This document shows positions 60,400 through 64,000 of a DNA stretch of 64,000 nt, piece by piece. Every line of letters starts with the position of its first letter. The first letter of the stretch is position 1. Position numbers and translations under genes: made by a program. The DNA is taken from the NCBI GenBank assembly GCA_030524455.1, contig JAUNGT010000004.1:59011-123010 (forward strand). The letters run 5' to 3'. Below the pieces are notes generated by a model. That model was not told where the DNA came from and ran no database searches. It saw nothing but the letters and a program-made list of their open reading frames with translations. The stretch is from Eubacteriales bacterium (GTDB lineage: Bacteria; Bacillota; Clostridia; Lachnospirales; Lachnospiraceae).

Positions 60400-62622
60400 A
60401 TGGAGAGAAGACGAAGGGCAGGCGGTATATCTTTTGCCGTATCTTATATTGTGATGGCTTTTATCCCGATTGCGGTGTGCAGCCTCTTTTTCTATCCGGG
60501 GATGCGCAGGCAAATTGTGCAGGAGACGGGCGAGAGCGCCGCACAGCAGACGCGGATGGCCATGGATGAGTTGGACGATAAGCTGCAGCAGCTTGGCAAT
60601 CTTCCAAACCGTATTTTTGAGAACGACCATATTATAAGATCGGAACTGGAAAAGCCATGGGAGAATCTGGAGGTTTCAGGAGAGCTCAGGAATATTATTG
60701 CGAACAGCGATATGATACAGGATGCCTTTCTTTATATTCGCGAGCCTGCTTATTTTATCAGCGCATATCAGGGAAATATTTCGCTGGATACCTTGCTGGA
60801 ATATGGAGGAGCAATCGGGTTTCGGTATGAAAACTGGGATATGGGAGAAGTGCTGGAGAGCCTGGATACGGTGAAGACGCCTGTCTGGAGGCCGGAGGAG
60901 GCTGTGACGCTGCGGGGGAAGATTCGTGAAAATACGGTCACATATCTTTCCTCGGTTCCCGCCAATAACCGGTTTGCCTATGGTGCGGTTCTGATCTTGC
61001 TTAATGGGGAAAAGCTGGCGGAGCAGCTGGCATTTTCCCCGAATCAGGGGGAAGGCTATCTGATTTTTGACGCGGAGGGAACGGTGATATACAGGTCGGA
61101 TACAGTGTCCGGGAAAATTCTGGAAAAAATACAGCAGCCGGGGACTTCAAGGCAAATACAGGCTCAGGTCAGACTGGATCAAAATCACCTGCTCAATGCC
61201 GCAAGCTCCCGGACCTCCGGGTGGACGCTCGTGAAAATAACGGATCTGGGGCCAATGCTGACAAGACTCCACAGGCTGGAGAGAGATACATTGTTAATGA
61301 TAGTATTGCTTTCCCTGACACTGGGAGCGCTGGGATACTATTTCATGATTTTGAATGTCAGGCCGCTGACACGGATCCGGGATTTGCTGAAGCCGTCGGA
61401 GTATGGAAAAGGGAGGCGGATATGCAATGCCTGTTATGAGGATATAGAGCATTCCATACGGATTCTGCAGGCGGATCATGTGCGGACGGAAGAGAATTTA
61501 CTCCGGATAAGGCCGCAGCTGAAGAAGCATTTGTTTGCGGGATTGCTGGTAGATTCTTTTGCGGAAAAGAGCGAGGAAGATTTGTTAAAAGAGCTGGGAG
61601 AGGCAGGATTTGAGATGAATCTGCCCGGTTATATCATCGCAGTGCTCCGCCCGGACATGGGACAGGGAAGGCTGCTGGAGGGGGAACTGGGCAGAGAAAA
61701 ATGGAAAGGAAAAGGAATTCTGTATGCCATGCAGCTTTCGGGAGGGGATATAGCGGTTCTTGCCGCATCGCAGAATGGGACAGTTTTATCGTTTGAGGCC
61801 GAAAAAGGGATAATTGGGGATTTCAGAATCCTGGGAATTGGGATAGGAGAGAAAGTGCCGGATCTGCGCAAAATACCTGCTTCCTATGCTCAGGCCTGCG
61901 TGGCCCTGGATTATGCGATATTGAATTCTGCCGGAGGGGAAGCGGTTTCTTATGAAGATCTGCCGGATACTGTTTTCCGGGGGCACAGCTATCCGCTGGA
62001 ATTGGTGGATTCCCTGGCGGCGGCTGTGAGAATCCGGAAAAGAGAAGATGTGGAAAAGCTGATGGGGCAAATTGAATATATGATTCAAATGAAGGAGCTT
62101 TCCCTTTATTATGTAAGATCTTTGTTTTATAATGTGATTAGTATTTTTCTGGAAAACCGGGGAAAGACACAGGAAGGGGAAGCAATAGGGTATGAGGCGG
62201 AAATTTTTTCGCAGCAGCTTTCCGCAGCGCGAATGACGGATATTTTAAGAATGTACTGCAGGGATTTTCTCGATGAATGCCGGGAGAGCTGTCCGGAGGA
62301 CGAATGGATGTCTCAGGTAAGGCTGTATATTGAGGAGCATGCGGGAGACTGCTCATTGTCGCTGGCAGAGATTTCAGCTCATATCGGGATGTCCGCACCA
62401 TGGTTTTCCACTCTTTTTAAAGAAAAGAGCGGTATGAATTTTAAAGAGTATGTAGATCAGATCCGGTTGGAACGCGCAAAAGAGCTGTTAGCCGGAAGCG
62501 ATGAAAAAATTGAGGATATCGCCGGTAAAGTGGGGTATACCAGCGGTTACAGCTTCGCCCGGTTTTTTAAGAAATATACCGGGACATCGCCAAAGGAATG
62601 GCGGGAAGGAAGAGAAAAGTAA
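60400..62622 (+). CDS. Membrane-bound AraC-family regulator (YesS-like)
   Basis: This large 740-residue one-component regulator has a transmembrane helix near residues 10-32 (ISFAVSYIVMAFIPIAVCSLFFYP), a long extracytoplasmic sensor region, and a second helix near residue 305 (LLMIVLLSLTLGALGYYFMIL). A cytoplasmic region leads to a C-terminal double helix-turn-helix (LSLAEISAHIGMSAPWFSTLFKEKSGMNFKEYVDQIRLERAKELL ... GYTSGYSFARFFKKYTGTSPKEWR). It probably senses a sugar outside the cell and controls the importer operon ending 107 bp upstream. ATG 60400 follows GGGGAG; earlier in-frame starts lack one. Confidence 0.9.
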   Translation: MERRRRAGGISFAVSYIVMAFIPIAVCSLFFYPGMRRQIVQETGESAAQQTRMAMDELDDKLQQLGNLPNRIFENDHIIRSELEKPWENLEVSGELRNIIANSDMIQDAFLYIREPAYFISAYQGNISLDTLLEYGGAIGFRYENWDMGEVLESLDTVKTPVWRPEEAVTLRGKIRENTVTYLSSVPANNRFAYGAVLILLNGEKLAEQLAFSPNQGEGYLIFDAEGTVIYRSDTVSGKILEKIQQPGTSRQIQAQVRLDQNHLLNAASSRTSGWTLVKITDLGPMLTRLHRLERDTLLMIVLLSLTLGALGYYFMILNVRPLTRIRDLLKPSEYGKGRRICNACYEDIEHSIRILQADHVRTEENLLRIRPQLKKHLFAGLLVDSFAEKSEEDLLKELGEAGFEMNLPGYIIAVLRPDMGQGRLLEGELGREKWKGKGILYAMQLSGGDIAVLAASQNGTVLSFEAEKGIIGDFRILGIGIGEKVPDLRKIPASYAQACVALDYAILNSAGGEAVSYEDLPDTVFRGHSYPLELVDSLAAAVRIRKREDVEKLMGQIEYMIQMKELSLYYVRSLFYNVISIFLENRGKTQEGEAIGYEAEIFSQQLSAARMTDILRMYCRDFLDECRESCPEDEWMSQVRLYIEEHAGDCSLSLAEISAHIGMSAPWFSTLFKEKSGMNFKEYVDQIRLERAKELLAGSDEKIEDIAGKVGYTSGYSFARFFKKYTGTSPKEWREGREK

Positions 62623-62626
62623 AAAT

Positions 62627-62651
62627 GCCGCCGGGACATTGCCCCGGCGGC
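62627..62651 (-). terminator. Rho-independent terminator, mainly for the cyclophilin gene
   Basis: GCCGCCGGG pairs with CCCGGCGGC. On the minus strand the stem is followed by ATTTTTACTTTT; on the plus strand it directly follows the AraC regulator gene. Confidence 0.8.
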
Positions 62652-62665
62652 TGCAGAGCAACCGT

Positions 62666-63196
62666 TTATTTTTCTCTGAGCTTGTTGGGTTCGGGATAGT
62701 CCACGCCGAAGGTGTCCACGGTCATGGTTTTGATCCGCTGGTCCTGAAGCGGGCGGTCGGCGTAATCCGTGGCCGTCTCCGCGATGCTGTTCACCGCGTC
62801 CATGCCTTCGATGATTTTGCCGAAGGCGGCGTATTCCCCGTCCAGATGGGGAGAGTTCTTGTGCATGATGAAGAACTGGCTGCCCGCGGAGTCGGGAATC
62901 ATGGTGCGTGCCATGGAGAGGACGCCCTCGGTGTGCTTTAAGTCGTTTTGAAAACCGTTGGACTTAAATTCGCCCTTGATGCAGTAGCCGGGGCCGCCGC
63001 AGCCGGTTCCCTCCGGGTCGCCGCCCTGGATCATGAAACCGCGGATGACACGGTGGAAGATCACGCCGTCATAGAAATGCTTCTTGATCAGGCTGATAAA
63101 GTTATTGACGGATTCGGGGGCGATGTCGGGATAAAGCTCTGCTTTCATTACCTTGCCGTCCTCCATGGTAATTGTAACAATCGGATTTTTTGCCAT
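62666..63196 (-). CDS. Cyclophilin-type peptidyl-prolyl cis-trans isomerase
   Basis: The 176-residue cytosolic folding helper has the cyclophilin core FYDGVIFHRVIRGFMIQGGDPEGTGCGGPGY and SMARTMIPDSAGSQFFIMHKNSPHLDGEYAAFGKIIEGMD, which contain the active-site Arg, Phe and Gln. There is no signal peptide. AAAGGAA precedes the ATG. Confidence 0.95.
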   Translation of the reverse strand: MAKNPIVTITMEDGKVMKAELYPDIAPESVNNFISLIKKHFYDGVIFHRVIRGFMIQGGDPEGTGCGGPGYCIKGEFKSNGFQNDLKHTEGVLSMARTMIPDSAGSQFFIMHKNSPHLDGEYAAFGKIIEGMDAVNSIAETATDYADRPLQDQRIKTMTVDTFGVDYPEPNKLREK

Positions 63197-63328
63197 AGCT
63201 GAGATTCCTTTCTTTTGAATAATCGTAATAGTTCAGCATGAGCCGTTCTTTTCTATTATATCAAAAGAGGCGGGCAAGTAAAGGAGAAGTGGAAGAAAGT
63301 TTCAGGAGTGAAGTTTCAGGAGGAGAGA

Positions 63329-64000
63329 GTGATACGTCGATGGATAGATCGTGACGCGCAGGTCTGGCTGACGGATGAGGAGGACGAGGCGCTGCGGCTG
63401 AGCGACGCAGGGGAATGCGTTGTGTTTGTGCTGACCCGGCAAAACCGGGCTTTTTTTTCGCCCCGGATCCGGTATGCGGTGGAGGAGCCCGGAAATCCGG
63501 AGGACAGCTGGCTGTACCGGGTGTGGCAGCGTTTTTCCGGGCAGCCCTGGGAGATTGCGGCGACGCGGAGGCTGCTTTTGCGGGAGATGACGGAGGCGGA
63601 TCTGGAGGCGCTCTATGAGCTGCAGCCCACAGGGGAGGAAAGCGCCTTTCTGGAACCGCTGGAGGAGGACCGCAGAGCGCAGCGGGAGCGGATCCGGGCC
63701 TATCGGGAGCATATGTACGGCCTGTATGAGTTCGGGATCTGGATGGCGGTGGAACGGCAGACGGGGCGCATCGTGGGCCGGGCCGGACTGCAGCTTCGGG
63801 AGGGCTTTGAGGAGCCGGAGCTTGGTTTTTTGGTGGGAAAAGATTTCCGGGGGCAGGGCTATGCCGGGGAGGCCTGCCGCGCCGTGCTGGCCTATGCGTC
63901 GGAGGAGCTTGGGCTGTCTGCGGTCCGGGCGGTGGTGCACCGGGACAATCGGAAATCCCTCAGGCTGTGTGAAAAACTGGGCTTTGCGGTGGATAACCGG
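63329..64000 (+). CDS. GNAT-family N-acetyltransferase, 3' end missing
   Basis: The gene runs off the right edge; 224 codons are visible without a stop. It starts at GTG 63329, 5 nt after AGGAGG. The N-terminal ~85 residues are an unassigned extension, followed by a GNAT domain: RRLLLREMTEADLEALYEL, GFLVGKDFRGQGYAGEACRAVLAYASEELGLSAVRAVVHRDNRKSLRLCEKLGF. The acetyl-CoA loop R-G-Q-G-Y-A is clear. It resembles RimJ-type acetyltransferases with an extra N-terminal domain. Confidence 0.85.
   Translation, partial: MIRRWIDRDAQVWLTDEEDEALRLSDAGECVVFVLTRQNRAFFSPRIRYAVEEPGNPEDSWLYRVWQRFSGQPWEIAATRRLLLREMTEADLEALYELQPTGEESAFLEPLEEDRRAQRERIRAYREHMYGLYEFGIWMAVERQTGRIVGRAGLQLREGFEEPELGFLVGKDFRGQGYAGEACRAVLAYASEELGLSAVRAVVHRDNRKSLRLCEKLGFAVDNR

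Noticed and set aside
63225..63250. Possible fourth copy of the 160-bp repeat (AATAGTTCAGCATGAGCCG)
   Set aside because: Only about a dozen bases resemble the terminal repeat; no hairpin follows. At most a remnant.
1..64000. tRNA or rRNA genes, CRISPR arrays, prophage or plasmid replication genes
   Set aside because: None found by eye: no clover-leaf with GGTTCGAATCC-type arm, no regularly spaced repeat array, no integrase or capsid genes.

Overview
The window looks like chromosomal DNA of a gut-type Clostridia, most likely a Lachnospiraceae member. The reasons are many CUT1-type sugar importers without their own ATPase, YesM/YesN-type two-component regulators, glycoside hydrolases (GH43, GH31, GH29), a split transketolase, a T-box before proS, a reverse rubrerythrin with PerR, and strong GGAGG ribosome binding sites. 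Most of the window is moderately GC-rich. The stretch from about 33.0 to 41.2 kb is clearly AT-rich.

Layout. 0-11.4 kb: end of an AraC regulator, an AAA-ATPase that appears to have lost its nuclease domain, a VanZ-like protein, ahcY, rubrerythrin and perR, a sensor kinase/response regulator pair, a pseudouridine synthase, an O-antigen-ligase-like membrane protein with an 18-bp minisatellite, and an AI-2E-family permease. 11.4-14.5 kb: a divergent agr-like quorum-sensing locus (LytTR regulator and GHKL kinase leftward, AgrB and a 51-residue AgrD-like peptide rightward). The peptide has no cysteine and no serine at the usual ring position. 14.8-16.8 kb: a stand-alone structured RNA candidate, then a T-box leader and proS. 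16.8-29.8 kb: a GH43 protein and a sugar-uptake and catabolic locus (YesN/YesM, LplB/YtcP permeases, binding protein, FAD oxidoreductase, DapA-like lyase, PfkB kinase, GntR). This locus is damaged twice: an IS4-family element (18891-20643, 10-bp target duplication) splits the sensor kinase, and an in-frame TGA interrupts one permease.

30-33 kb: an M20 dipeptidase, a sugar acetyltransferase and a small unknown protein. 33-41.2 kb: the AT-rich block, with a kinase/regulator/binding-protein operon followed by a second, paralogous binding protein, two permeases and a GH43 enzyme. 41.3-55.4 kb: GH31 alpha-xylosidase, ackA, an alanine/sodium symporter, AzlCD, a DUF885 protein, split transketolase and rpe, cardiolipin synthase and a GH29 fucosidase. 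55.6-62.6 kb: a third CUT1 importer with a glucuronoyl-esterase-like gene between its two permeases, and a membrane-bound AraC regulator. The window ends with a cyclophilin and a truncated GNAT acetyltransferase.

Three copies of a palindromic element of about 160 bp (32811-32970, 52095-52254, 53934-54092) have stems that differ by compensatory base changes. A different element of the same general architecture lies at 29931-30063. The cysteine-less agr locus and the covarying repeat family are the strongest candidates for something undescribed.
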